The notes under the pieces: model-generated | What the model was told of the DNA's origin: nothing | What the model saw: the letters and a program-made list of their open reading frames with translations, nothing else | Databases searched by the model: none | From: an uncultured Streptococcus sp. | GTDB taxonomy: Bacteria > Bacillota > Bacilli > Lactobacillales > Streptococcaceae | DNA: 30,438 nucleotides | Reading direction: 5' to 3' | NCBI GenBank assembly: GCA_934215455.1 | Contig: CAKPZX010000019.1 | Location: 1-30,438, forward strand | Translations under genes and position numbers: made by a program | Part shown: positions 7,974-17,580 of the stretch, piece by piece | Layout: every line of letters begins with the position of its first letter | Position numbering within the stretch: the first letter of the stretch is position 1

Positions 7974-9941
7974 TTATTTTTTCTTCTCAATGTGATCTTT
8001 GAGATCTTCTTGAGCTTTTTTATTGGATTCTGCTTTTTTCTTCAACCATTCTTCTTTGGCCTTGTTAAAGTCTTTTGTTGTGACAACATCTTTAGACATT
8101 TCAAGGTATTTATAGAATGTTCCTGTTCCTTTTGTACCAACCCATGAAGCCGCACGGCTGTATGGTACGGTTCGTTGAAGCATTGGAGAACCACCATTTG
8201 AAACAGTTGGAAGCGTAATCGAGCTATCTGTCAACCATGCTTGCGCTGCTGCATATTTTTCATAGCGTTTTGCTTGGTCCAACAATTCAGCATCGGCGTC
8301 TTTCAACATGTTAGCGTATTGATCCAAACCAACTGCTGCAATGGCTGGGTTGTTTGAACCTGCATCAATACCAAGATAGTAGAAGACAGAACCATTTACT
8401 GGGCTGATACTTTCGAGGTAAGTCGATGGATCTTGGTAGTCAGGGGCCCAACCACCGCCTGAGATATCGTAATCTCTCGCAGCTGCTGTATCGCTGAAGT
8501 AGGTGATATTTTGGAAATCATCATCCGATACCTTTTGAAGGTCCACAACGACATTGTCTGCACCAAGCGCTGACTCTACAGATTGTTTGAAAGAGCTAGC
8601 CTGTTGAACCATGCTGTTGTCCACTTGGCTGACAATGTAGTCCAAATGAATTGGGAATTGAACGCCTTGTTTTTGCAATTCAGCTTTGGCTTTCGCAAAT
8701 GAAGCTTTGGCTTTTTCTGGGTTGTAAAGGCTAGTTTGACCATCGGCCAGGCTCACACCCTTCCATTGATCCCCATAGGTAACCAATTGTTTTTCAACGA
8801 CTTTACCAAAATCTTCTCCATTGACTTGGACATAAGTTGGTGGCACCAAAGTGCTACGAAGGGTATTTTCAGCCGCATCAGATCCAGATACTTGTGCTGC
8901 ATATGATTTGCGGTCGAAACCAAAGTTCACCGCTTGACGGAAGTCCTTGTTCAGGATTGCTTTCTTGGTAGAAGCTTTTTGTTCATCCGTTGTTTTGGCT
9001 GTGTGGTCATACTTTTGACGGTCCAAGTTGAATCCAAGATAGTAAGACGTTCCTAATTGCAAACCGTAGACAATGTTGTCACCAAAGTTTTTCTTGACAC
9101 TCTTATAAGTCGAACTGTTTGGCATAACAGATGCAAAGGAATATTGACCTTTTTCAAAGTTCTTAATGATAGAATCTGGGTTTGATCCATCATTAAAGGT
9201 CAATTTGACATTGTCGATATGAACATTTTTCGCATCGTAATAGTCTTTGTTCTTAACCAATTCAATCTCAGATTTTGAAGTCAATGATTTCAAGTAGAAT
9301 GGACCATTGTATAAGATGCTGCTAGGTTTCAAAGAACCAAAATCTTTTCCTTGAGATTTCAAGAAATCCGCATTGACTGGGAAAAGAACACCTGAGGTTG
9401 TTTTGGAGTTCCAGAAGCTTTCTGGACGAACCAAAGTATATTGGATGGTGTGGTCGTCTAAGGCTTTGACTCCAACTGTGTTAAAGTCTTTGGTTTCCCC
9501 TTTTACGTAGGCATCCAAACCTTTGATCGAATTTTGAATCAAGAAGAGACCTTCTGATTTAGACTCAACCGCGTGTTTGATCCCTGTAACAAAGTCTTGA
9601 GCCGTTACAGCACCATATTCTTCTCCTTCACTCGTATACCATTTGGCATCCTTACGAAGTTTGTAAGTATAGGTTAATCCATCTTCAGAGACAGTCCAAT
9701 CTTCTGCTAGACTTGGCACAAAGTTTCCGTATCGGTCGTTTTCAAGAAGACCATCTACAAGGTTACTTGTGACATCTGAAGTTGTTGTACGAGTTGCAGC
9801 GATGTAATCCAAGGTATTTGGATCCGCTGAATAGACGAATGAGTAGGTTGCTTGATTGCTACTACCACCGCCACATGCTGCTAAAAGAAAGGCACCTGCA
9901 ACAGAAACTCCTGCAAGAGCTAACAGTTTTTTTGCTTTCAT
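7974..9941 (-). CDS. Oligopeptide-binding lipoprotein (AmiA/AliA type)
   Basis: Substrate-binding protein (SBP_bac_5 family) of 655 residues. It has a lipobox (GAFLLAACGGG, Cys24), the early YSADPNTLDYIAATRTTTSDVTSNLVDGLLEND region and the family signature WAPDYQDPSTYLESISP. The lysine-rich C-terminal tail is usual for AmiA/AliA proteins. No permease or ATPase genes are nearby, so it is an orphan receptor that presumably feeds a shared Ami-type importer elsewhere; this is inference. A GTG start at 9944 would sit only three bases from AGGAG, so the ATG at 9941 is chosen. A paralogue of almost equal length is at 22795-24759. Confidence 0.93.
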   Translation of the reverse strand: MKAKKLLALAGVSVAGAFLLAACGGGSSNQATYSFVYSADPNTLDYIAATRTTTSDVTSNLVDGLLENDRYGNFVPSLAEDWTVSEDGLTYTYKLRKDAKWYTSEGEEYGAVTAQDFVTGIKHAVESKSEGLFLIQNSIKGLDAYVKGETKDFNTVGVKALDDHTIQYTLVRPESFWNSKTTSGVLFPVNADFLKSQGKDFGSLKPSSILYNGPFYLKSLTSKSEIELVKNKDYYDAKNVHIDNVKLTFNDGSNPDSIIKNFEKGQYSFASVMPNSSTYKSVKKNFGDNIVYGLQLGTSYYLGFNLDRQKYDHTAKTTDEQKASTKKAILNKDFRQAVNFGFDRKSYAAQVSGSDAAENTLRSTLVPPTYVQVNGEDFGKVVEKQLVTYGDQWKGVSLADGQTSLYNPEKAKASFAKAKAELQKQGVQFPIHLDYIVSQVDNSMVQQASSFKQSVESALGADNVVVDLQKVSDDDFQNITYFSDTAAARDYDISGGGWAPDYQDPSTYLESISPVNGSVFYYLGIDAGSNNPAIAAVGLDQYANMLKDADAELLDQAKRYEKYAAAQAWLTDSSITLPTVSNGGSPMLQRTVPYSRAASWVGTKGTGTFYKYLEMSKDVVTTKDFNKAKEEWLKKKAESNKKAQEDLKDHIEKKK

Positions 9942-9970
9942 CACTATCTCCTTATGTTAGATTTTCTACC

Positions 9971-9999
9971 ATTATACACTATTTCTTAAAAAAAACCAA
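9971..9999 (-). promoter_or_regulatory. Promoter of the peptide-binding lipoprotein gene
   Basis: Minus strand TATAAT (9971-9976) with TTGGTT (9994-9999) 17 bases upstream. The -10 is perfect and the -35 is weak. The spacer contains a T-run. Confidence 0.6.
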
Positions 10000-10046
10000 A
10001 TTTATTTTAAAAAAGTTCGTTTTTTCTGAATGAATATAATAAGATA

Positions 10047-10082
10047 TAAAGAAAAAGCATCTTGAAATCGATCTCAAAGAAG
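10047..10082 (-). terminator. Possible second terminator in the nth-lipoprotein gap
   Basis: Minus strand AGC..TTGAGAT-CG-ATTTCAA..GCTTTTTC can fold as a hairpin followed by five T. It lies about 90 bases beyond the nth terminator, so it would end a separate short transcript or back up the first. The sequence between (10083-10165) contains no ORF. Confidence 0.4.
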
Positions 10083-10167
10083 CTGGATAGGCGAGTCTAG
10101 GCACCTACCACCACAGATTTGCAAAACCGAATCTTTCAATCCTTTTAATAAATATACGTTTAGCCTA

Positions 10168-10197
10168 AAAAAGAACCTCTGCTCTTTCGAGCAGAGG
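10168..10197 (-). terminator. Intrinsic terminator of nth
   Basis: Perfect nine-pair stem CCTCTGCTC/GAGCAGAGG with a four-base loop, followed on the minus strand by TTC and then TTTTTT. It begins about ten bases after the nth stop. Confidence 0.88.
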
Positions 10198-10206
10198 AAC
10201 TGATTC

Positions 10207-10830
10207 CTAATCAAAATGATAGAGTTGTGGGTACTGGTCACATTCAGGATTTTTAGGATGGCAGATAGCCCGTCCAAAGTAAATCATGGCTTGATGGGCA
10301 GCTAGCCATTCGCTCTTTGGCAGAACATCCATGACCCGCTTTTCAACTTCCAATGGCGTCGCTGATTTCTTGACAATATCATGGTGCTTGCAGATCCGCT
10401 CCACATGGGTATCGACAGCAAAAGCTGGAATCCCAAATCCTACACTCATGACCACATTGGCTGTCTTGCGTCCTACTCCTGCTAAACTTTCTAACTCTTC
10501 ACGAGTCTGAGGCACTTGACCATCAAAGTTATCTAGCAATTGCTGGGCACATTTTTTGAGAAATTTGGCCTTATTTCGATAGAGGCCTAATTTAGAAATA
10601 TGCTTGGCGATATCAGCTTCACTGGCTGCTGCCATGGCTTGCGGGGTTGGAAAAGCCGCAAATAAACCTGGTGTCGCTTTGTTAACAGCCGCATCTGTCG
10701 TCTGAGCTGAGAGCATGACTGCTACTAGTAATTCAAAATGATTACGAAAATCCAGACTTGGCTTGGCATCTGGAAAGAGGGCGATAATTTCTTCAATCAC
10801 ATGTCGTGCCCGTTTCTTTGATAAAACCAT
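10207..10830 (-). CDS. nth: Endonuclease III (DNA glycosylase/AP lyase)
   Basis: Base-excision repair glycosylase for oxidised pyrimidines, 207 residues. Helix-hairpin-helix LAGVGRKTANVV carries the catalytic Lys122, and VDTHVER carries Asp140. In the usual C-terminal iron-sulfur motif Cys-X6-Cys-X2-Cys-X5-Cys, only Cys190 and Cys197 remain; the third and fourth positions are Tyr200 and Phe206 (CHPKNPECDQYPQLYHFD). The [4Fe-4S] cluster is therefore probably absent. I believe related streptococci show the same, but could not check. It is a single-gene unit with an AAAGGAG site. Confidence 0.94.
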   Translation of the reverse strand: MVLSKKRARHVIEEIIALFPDAKPSLDFRNHFELLVAVMLSAQTTDAAVNKATPGLFAAFPTPQAMAAASEADIAKHISKLGLYRNKAKFLKKCAQQLLDNFDGQVPQTREELESLAGVGRKTANVVMSVGFGIPAFAVDTHVERICKHHDIVKKSATPLEVEKRVMDVLPKSEWLAAHQAMIYFGRAICHPKNPECDQYPQLYHFD

Positions 10831-10857
10831 ATTCTCTCCTTTACATTACTAGTCTTT

Positions 10858-10863
10858 ATTATA
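10858..10863 (-). promoter_or_regulatory. Extended -10 promoter of nth
   Basis: Minus strand TGCTATAAT, about 28 bases before the nth ATG. No clear -35. Confidence 0.55.
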
Positions 10864-10900
10864 GCATGAAAGTTCCCTATTTCTGAAAGAATCGGCTTCA

Positions 10901-10932
10901 AAAAAGGACTAGTCCGTAGACGAGTCCTTTTC
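10901..10932 (-). terminator. Terminator of the glmU operon
   Basis: Stem AAAAGGACT/AGTCCTTTT with T-run continuing into TTTTTTG on the minus strand, starting three bases after the stop of the last operon gene. Confidence 0.85.
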
Positions 10933-10934
10933 AA

Positions 10935-11243
10935 TTAGTCTATAAAATGAGTATGCTTGGTAATCCATTGAGTGACCTTGATATTTAACCAGAACACATA
11001 GATCCCAAATGTAATGATGGTAAAGAACCACCATTTGATCCAATTTCCAAATAACTGCATAGCCGTGCCGTCAAAGTACTGACGACGACCATCAATCACG
11101 GTATGCTTGACCTTCCAGTTATACATAATGCACATGCCCCAAGGAGCACAAATCCCAAAAGTAAATACTGTAATTACGGTTGCTAATAAAACATGGCCAA
11201 TATATGAAAATAGGCCTCCATCAAAATACGATTCACGATACAT
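10935..11243 (-). CDS. Small DUF898-like membrane protein
   Basis: A 102-residue protein with two hydrophobic segments (about residues 12-40 and 66-90). Each contains a repeated T(V/I)(F/I)TFGI(C/Y) motif: TVITVFTFGICAPW and FFTIITFGIYVFW. This repeat pattern resembles the DUF898/YjgN group of membrane proteins, but this is a short form and the assignment is tentative. It follows pfs by 22 bases and is last in the glmU operon. Function unknown. Confidence 0.8.
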   Translation of the reverse strand: MYRESYFDGGLFSYIGHVLLATVITVFTFGICAPWGMCIMYNWKVKHTVIDGRRQYFDGTAMQLFGNWIKWWFFTIITFGIYVFWLNIKVTQWITKHTHFID

Positions 11244-11265
11244 GTTTCATCTCCTTATATTTTTT

Positions 11266-11958
11266 CTACACCAATCTCTTCAAGAAGGTAATCAAGGTTT
11301 GAGCAGAGCGTTCACCAGCCTCTACGATAAATTCATCGAATGAGATGTTGGCTGCGTGATCTGCTGTATCACTCATGGCGCGAATGACCATGAAAGGACG
11401 TCCAGCTGCATGAGCGGCTTGGGCAATAGCTGCCCCTTCCATCTCAACTGCTAATACTTCTGGGAAATGCTCCCGAATTGCTGCGACTTTTTCTTCACTC
11501 GCGATAAAGCTATCTCCTGTTGTAATCAAGCCCACATGTGTGGTTGCAGCTTCTTCTTCCAGAACTTTTTTCATTTCTGATACGAAATAGCGACTGGATT
11601 CAAAGTAAAGTGGTTGACCTGCCATTTGACCGTACTTATAACCAAAGGCTGTCACATCCACATCATGATAGGCCAATTTGTTCGCAAGAACGATATCTCC
11701 AACAGCAATCCCTGGGGCAACGGCACCTGCAGAACCCGTATTGATAATGGCTTCCACTTTAAAATCATTGGCCAAGACTGCTACACTCATAGCAGACATG
11801 ACTTTTCCGATACCACTTTCAACCAAAACGACCTCATGGCGCCCAATAGATCCTGTATAGTAGACTTTTCCAAGACGCAGATGCTTTTCCCCATTTTCAA
11901 GGGCTTCAACCAAGATCTTCAACTCCTGGGGCATGGCTGCGATAATTCCAATTTTCAT
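11266..11958 (-). CDS. pfs: 5'-methylthioadenosine/S-adenosylhomocysteine nucleosidase
   Basis: Cytoplasmic nucleosidase that removes adenine from MTA and SAH. It salvages the products of SAM use and supplies S-ribosylhomocysteine for LuxS and AI-2. The 230 residues are full length. The catalytic residues expected from the E. coli enzyme are present at the same numbers: Glu12 (AMPQE), Glu174 (VEMEGAA) and Asp197 (MSDTAD). The gene lies 24 bases after macP in the glmU operon. The same order of glmU, NUDIX, macP and pfs is known from pneumococcus. Confidence 0.97.
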   Translation of the reverse strand: MKIGIIAAMPQELKILVEALENGEKHLRLGKVYYTGSIGRHEVVLVESGIGKVMSAMSVAVLANDFKVEAIINTGSAGAVAPGIAVGDIVLANKLAYHDVDVTAFGYKYGQMAGQPLYFESSRYFVSEMKKVLEEEAATTHVGLITTGDSFIASEEKVAAIREHFPEVLAVEMEGAAIAQAAHAAGRPFMVIRAMSDTADHAANISFDEFIVEAGERSAQTLITFLKRLV

Positions 11959-11982
11959 GTCGTTTCTCTCCTTGTGACGACC

Positions 11983-12318
11983 TTATAGACGCCAAATAGC
12001 AATAATTAAGGCAATGAGGAGCACAATGATCCAGAACAAAATCTTATTGAGTTTGGACTGGACCACACTTTGTTTACGTTCTTCAATGCGACGACTCTTG
12101 GTCACTGTAGGCTCCACTTGGATCTGCACAGTATCCTGAGAATAACGCTCTTGTGGACGCTCCATACGGCTTTCTCTCATAGGACGTTCATAGCCAAATC
12201 CCCTGTGGTCTGTCCGAATAATTTTCGTCTCTTCCGCATCGACCATATTAGGACCGGTGATGTCCTCACCTCGCCTTGCTCGTTCAATCATTTCATCGGT
12301 TAATAAAGGTTTTCCCAT
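11983..12318 (-). CDS. macP: MacP, membrane cofactor of PBP2a
   Basis: A 111-residue protein with a long charged cytoplasmic N-terminal part and a single C-terminal membrane helix (about residues 91-109, [17 protein letters not shown]). The opening [23 protein letters not shown] and the AEETKIIRT segment match what I know of pneumococcal MacP, a mid-cell activator of the class A enzyme PBP2a. In pneumococcus a threonine near position 32 is phosphorylated by StkP; Thr31 here is the likely counterpart (inference). Its position between a NUDIX gene and pfs matches pneumococcus. This puts a cell-wall synthesis activator in the same transcript as glmU, which makes a wall precursor. Confidence 0.88.
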   Translation of the reverse strand: MGKPLLTDEMIERARRGEDITGPNMVDAEETKIIRTDHRGFGYERPMRESRMERPQERYSQDTVQIQVEPTVTKSRRIEERKQSVVQSKLNKILFWIIVLLIALIIAIWRL

Positions 12319-12329
12319 CGGATCCTCCT

Positions 12330-12875
12330 CTATTTATTGATTAAGTCCCAATATTGGATAGCCATGATGGTCTTGGCATCACAGATTTCGCCAGTTTGGA
12401 TCAAATCTTTCGCTTCCTTCAAGGTCACTTCTAATAACTCTAAGGTCTCATCCGCATCTTGTGGACGTGGATTTTCCACCTTTTTCAAGTTGGTCGCACC
12501 ATAAAGTTTGATCCGCTCATTACAAAATCCAATGGCTGAATAAAAATCATACAACAATTCTAGATCCGCTGTGTAGCCAATTTCTTCTTCCAACTCACGC
12601 AGAGCAGCCGCTTTAGGATCTGCATTTTCTCCCTTTTCTAACTTCCCTGCTGGAATCTCCACCGAGGTCCTTTCAATCGCCTTGCGGTACTGCTTGACCA
12701 AGATCGTTTTCCCATCTTCTGTGATCGGCAAAACCGCTACTGCTCCGTTATGGAAGATTAAATCACGCTGCGCTTGGCCTTTTCCAGCGGGTAGTTCTAC
12801 TTGATCAGTGACCACTTGGAAAATCGGTCCCTGATAAATCTCCTTGCGCTCAATGGTTTTTTCTTCAAATTGCAT
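12330..12875 (-). CDS. NUDIX hydrolase, ADP-ribose pyrophosphatase type
   Basis: A 181-residue protein of the NudF-like group, which hydrolyses ADP-ribose and similar nucleoside diphosphate sugars. The NUDIX helix is [10 protein letters not shown]...[10 protein letters not shown] (about residues 74-101). Between GKLEKGE and REL there are nine residues where the standard motif has seven, a small loop extension. [17 protein letters not shown], downstream of the box, is typical of ADP-ribose pyrophosphatases. It begins nine bases after glmU and ends 11 bases before macP, so it is within the operon. Confidence 0.92.
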   Translation of the reverse strand: MQFEEKTIERKEIYQGPIFQVVTDQVELPAGKGQAQRDLIFHNGAVAVLPITEDGKTILVKQYRKAIERTSVEIPAGKLEKGENADPKAAALRELEEEIGYTADLELLYDFYSAIGFCNERIKLYGATNLKKVENPRPQDADETLELLEVTLKEAKDLIQTGEICDAKTIMAIQYWDLINK

Positions 12876-12884
12876 GAGAATCTC

Positions 12885-14302
<1,418 letters not shown>

Positions 14303-14340
14303 CCATTTTTTAGCCCTTTTGGAAAATAAGACCCAAACCA

Positions 14341-14363
14341 AAAAACTCTCCAAAAAGGAGAGT
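14341..14363 (-). terminator. Terminator upstream of the glmU promoter
   Basis: Stem ACTCTCC/GGAGAGT with five-base loop and TTTTTTGG following on the minus strand. It would stop minus-strand transcripts from the ASCH gene or through repeat B2. The 14265-14643 gap holds, from right to left, a weak hairpin, repeat B2, this terminator and the glmU promoter. Confidence 0.75.
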
Positions 14364-14386
14364 CAGATTAAGATCAAATCTTCGTT

Positions 14387-14524
14387 GAGACTTTCCTTGG
14401 GTGAGTACGGACATCAGCGAACTTCTTCGAAGTTCCATGATTTAGTTTTGAACCTAAAGTTTCAAAACTCCCGAGCGCTTGAAACTTTTAGGTTTCAAGC
14501 GCTTTTCTCACAGCGGAAAGTCTC
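14387..14524 (+). repeat. Family B structured repeat, copy B2
   Basis: Terminal stem GAGACTTTCC/GGAAAGTCTC, then GTGAG/CTCAC with an A loop (CTCACAGCGG); arm 1 GAACTT-CTTCG-AAGTTC; arm 2 AGTTTTGAA/TTCAAAACT; conserved CTCCCGAG; arm 3 GCGCTTGAAAC/GTTTCAAGCGC. Compared with B3, the terminal stem carries a compensatory pair (G-C here, A-T there). Orientation is opposite to the flanking minus-strand genes. Confidence 0.88.
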
Positions 14525-14610
14525 AAAAAATCTTTTAATAGTTCTAAGAACTGGGCAGTATTTTTAGCTTGACACAATCACTAGGTATTTTTTAATAGAA
14601 AACAGTTATT

Positions 14611-14639
14611 CTCTTTTCTGATTTTCTAAAAGAAAAGAG
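14611..14639 (-). terminator. Weak hairpin after the ASCH gene
   Basis: Stem CTCTTTTCT/AGAAAAGAG with an 11-base loop just beyond the stop. It lacks a good U tract on the minus strand, so it may be a weak terminator or a 3' stabilising structure. Confidence 0.4.
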
Positions 14640-14643
14640 TGTT

Positions 14644-15084
14644 CTATAATGGATAAACCTTGCAAAATTCTTCTAAAACAACCTTGCTGTCGGGTGTAAA
14701 AGCCAGTCCTGCTTCTCCTAAGCAGTCTTTGAAAAAGTCTTCATGAACCTGACGCCAATAAGCCAGAGATTTGTCTCCTTCACCTTCCTTATAGGCATGG
14801 TCGGCTGACACTTGATGGAAAGGCTGAACAGAAACCTTTGTAACTTGGACGATGCAGACAGCTTGATCTTGACTATCTAAAATAACATCAAAGGTTCCTT
14901 CTTGGGGAAGGGGTTCGTCCTCTAGTGCGTATAGATCATAGGCTGAGGCGGTTGCTGTTTTTTCGCCTGTAAACACCAGATCCGCTAAAAGGTCTGGATC
15001 CACTCCAAAAGCCCAGGCATCTATCTCATCTCCGATAGAGGGGTTGATTTGCTTGTAGGCATTCCACATTTCTTGAGGTGTCAT
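14644..15084 (-). CDS. ASCH domain protein
   Basis: A 146-residue soluble protein. The core GEKTATASAYDLYALEDEPLPQEGTFDVILDSQDQAVCIVQVTKV and the later HAYKEGEGDKSLAYWRQVHEDFF are typical of the ASCH family, a PUA-like RNA-binding fold. Some ASCH proteins act on modified nucleosides, but the substrate here is unknown. The ATG at 15084 is chosen over 15114 because it has AGGAG seven bases upstream and forms an ATGA overlap with the NUDIX gene before it. The two are coupled. Confidence 0.88.
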   Translation of the reverse strand: MTPQEMWNAYKQINPSIGDEIDAWAFGVDPDLLADLVFTGEKTATASAYDLYALEDEPLPQEGTFDVILDSQDQAVCIVQVTKVSVQPFHQVSADHAYKEGEGDKSLAYWRQVHEDFFKDCLGEAGLAFTPDSKVVLEEFCKVYPL

Positions 15085-15578
15085 GGGTTCTCCTTCTTTT
15101 CTTTTACCTTCCAATTTCTATAGCTTGTCAGTTCTAATTCTGGAAATCCTCGTAACTCTGCCTTCACCTTTAATACTAAGGGTGAGGCATTTTCTTCGGT
15201 CATCTGCTCAATAGGGACCCAAATTGCATTTGCTGAATCATTTCTTCCATCAAGAACCTCCTGAGGAAGGGATTGTTGAGAGCTCTCGAAATCGAGTACG
15301 ATATCATAAAAGGCCATGATATGGTGTACGGCGAAGTCTTGCCCTTCTTCTTGAACCATCACATCGTAAATTCTAGGATTTGAATAACTGCTAAGAGAAT
15401 ATCCTGTCTCTTCCAGAACTTCTCTCTTGAGGGTTTCTGTCAGTCCCTCACCTGGTTCTTGACTACCACCAGGTAAATCAAAACGATGCTGATAAGGTCC
15501 TCTCGTTTTCTCAATGCAGAGCAGTTTCCCTTCTTGAACACAGACTCCGTAAACGCCAAAGTGATTTTTGAATTCCAT
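15081..15578 (-). CDS. NUDIX hydrolase
   Basis: A 165-residue protein with a canonical NUDIX box, GGSQEPGEGLTETLKREVLEETGY (about residues 37-60). The N terminus FGVYGVCVQEGKLLCIEKTRGPYQHRFDLPGG is typical of MutT/Nudix enzymes acting on nucleotide derivatives; the substrate cannot be predicted. A TTG three bases earlier is too close to AGGAGG to be the start. Overlap with the ASCH gene suggests joint nucleotide or nucleoside processing (inference). Confidence 0.9.
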   Translation of the reverse strand: MEFKNHFGVYGVCVQEGKLLCIEKTRGPYQHRFDLPGGSQEPGEGLTETLKREVLEETGYSLSSYSNPRIYDVMVQEEGQDFAVHHIMAFYDIVLDFESSQQSLPQEVLDGRNDSANAIWVPIEQMTEENASPLVLKVKAELRGFPELELTSYRNWKVKEKKENP

Positions 15579-15677
15579 CAAATCCTCCTACTTTCATTCA
15601 AAGCTCAGTCGATAGTGAAATCAATATAGCTATTCTTTTTGCAACACCATCTCTTATTACCACTAATCATTTCTTCT

Positions 15678-16880
15678 CTATTGATTTAATACCTTTTCAA
15701 TATCAATTTTAGTAATTTTTCTAGATACCAATAATCCTGCAAAAACTGAAGTGAGTATCCCTATTAATACCGGGAACAACAATCTGGTAAGTTCAATATC
15801 TAGTGGTAATCCACTCAAAAAGATGATTAAATAAGAAATAGCAATTCCTATCACCAATCCCGCGCTTGTACCTCGTACTCCCATCATAAAGCTTTCAAAT
15901 AAATATATTCTTTTTATCTGTCGATCAGATGCACCGATGATTTTAAAAGTTGCGATCTGTTTATGATTCTCCTGAATGGTAATAGCTAGAATATTGATGA
16001 TATTAATAATCGCTACAATAGAGATAAGAACTATGATTAAAAGGATAAAAAGGTCGATGTAGGAAAACCATCTGGATAGCATATTGATAACATCCTGTTG
16101 TGTTGCTACAACAACATCTAATCCTGTTCCTGATAAAGATTGTTTTAAATTTTCATTTTTTAAAACAGTCTTTTCTATCTTGTTTGCTACTTCATTTAAA
16201 TCGGTTCCATTTTTTACAGTAGCATTCAGATAGTAATACTTATTTGATGAAACGCTACTACTTTTTACATTGATTGCCATCATTTGATTTATTTCTGTTG
16301 GCAAGGTAGAAAATAACTGCGCTTCTTGCTTGTCTATAATGCCAGAAATTACAAACTTTTCATAATGATTATCAATCTTAATAGTCACCGTATCTCCGAC
16401 ATTCATTGATGTAGCCTTGTGTACGGAATTTCCGATTAATATTTCATTGTCCTTCTCTGGAAATTTCCCTTCAGCAATTCTAATATTCAGGTTTTTTAAA
16501 TACTTTTCTTCTAGACAATGGATAGTATTGGAAACCGATGTCTTACCATTTTGGAATTTGATATCATCCGTAAATAATAGTTTTACACCAGTAATATTTT
16601 TTACTTCGTCTATTTTTTTAACTCGATCAATATCTTCATTAGAAAATAAAGGCAAAGCTTTATAATTCAGAGAATTTTCTTTATTACCAAAAGCAACAGT
16701 AACAACATTTTTATTTGCTACAGTCATTTCTTTAATCATTTTATTATAGAAAGAATTAGAAATGAGCATCACTAAAACAATTAGTAAAACAGAGATCGCT
16801 ATTGACAGTCGAACTAATCTATATCTTCGTTTGTTAACTTCTAAATCTCTTTTAGCAATGAATAATATGGAATGATTCAT
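15678..16880 (-). CDS. ABC transporter permease, FtsX/MacB type
   Basis: A 400-residue membrane protein with a first hydrophobic segment (about residues 26-46), a long extracellular region (MacB-PCD-like, about 50-270) and three C-terminal segments (about 275-300, 330-355, 365-387). The conserved ATFKIIGASDRQIKRIYLFESFMMGVRG lies between segments 2 and 3. The gene is markedly more A+T-rich than its neighbours, suggesting transfer. The start lies four bases beyond the ATPase stop, with AGGAGA in between. Its cargo (peptide, bacteriocin, lipid) cannot be told. Confidence 0.88.
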   Translation of the reverse strand: MNHSILFIAKRDLEVNKRRYRLVRLSIAISVLLIVLVMLISNSFYNKMIKEMTVANKNVVTVAFGNKENSLNYKALPLFSNEDIDRVKKIDEVKNITGVKLLFTDDIKFQNGKTSVSNTIHCLEEKYLKNLNIRIAEGKFPEKDNEILIGNSVHKATSMNVGDTVTIKIDNHYEKFVISGIIDKQEAQLFSTLPTEINQMMAINVKSSSVSSNKYYYLNATVKNGTDLNEVANKIEKTVLKNENLKQSLSGTGLDVVVATQQDVINMLSRWFSYIDLFILLIIVLISIVAIINIINILAITIQENHKQIATFKIIGASDRQIKRIYLFESFMMGVRGTSAGLVIGIAISYLIIFLSGLPLDIELTRLLFPVLIGILTSVFAGLLVSRKITKIDIEKVLNQ

Positions 16881-16884
16881 TTTA

Positions 16885-17544
16885 TCATCTCCTTACGTAC
16901 TCAATTTTGCCATCAACAACTGTGCAAATAGACTGCATACTATTCGCCACCTTATCACTATGAGTTACTGTTATAATCGTGATACCTAACTCCTCATTGA
17001 TCCGCTTCAACAATTCTATTATATTTTGTTCATTAGCAGCGTCTAAATTACCAGTAGGTTCATCTGCTATCAATATTTCTGGATTGTTAATGAGAGCTCT
17101 TGCCAAAGCAACTCTTTGTTTTTCACCCCCACTAATCTTATCAATACTCTTACTTAACATTTCCTCTGAAAGACCTAGAGTATTACAAATTTCGTTAATG
17201 TTATTCTCTCCATTTTCAAAAAAATATCTTGGAAGTAGAATATTCTCTTTCACCGTGAAACCTGAAATCAAATTAAAGTTTTGGAAGACACAGCCAATAT
17301 TCCTACGCCTTACCTTACTCAAATTTTTCATATCTAAAATGGAACTACCACAGACTAAGATATCCCCCTCATTTAAACTGGTAATCCCTAATATTAATTT
17401 AACAAGAGTAGTTTTTCCTAATCCAGAACGGCCAACTATTGCAGTCGTGCTACCTTTTTTAAATTCAAAATTACAATTTTTGAAAATGTATCTGACATTC
17501 GATCCATCACTAAAACATTTAGTAACATTCACTAATTTAATCAT
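16885..17544 (-). CDS. ABC transporter ATP-binding protein (LolD/MacB-like)
   Basis: A 219-residue ATPase with Walker A GRSGLGKTT (about 38-46), Q-loop VFQNFNLISGFTV, signature ISGGEKQRVALARAL (Glu in place of the common Gln), Walker B ILIADEPTGNLD and H-loop VTHSD. It is the energising partner of the following permease and shares its A+T-rich composition. No regulator, peptidase or bacteriocin gene accompanies the pair, so the substrate is unknown. Confidence 0.92.
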   Translation of the reverse strand: MIKLVNVTKCFSDGSNVRYIFKNCNFEFKKGSTTAIVGRSGLGKTTLVKLILGITSLNEGDILVCGSSILDMKNLSKVRRRNIGCVFQNFNLISGFTVKENILLPRYFFENGENNINEICNTLGLSEEMLSKSIDKISGGEKQRVALARALINNPEILIADEPTGNLDAANEQNIIELLKRINEELGITIITVTHSDKVANSMQSICTVVDGKIEYVRR

Positions 17545-17580
17545 GATTTCACCTTCATTCCATAATGACTTAGCAAATCA

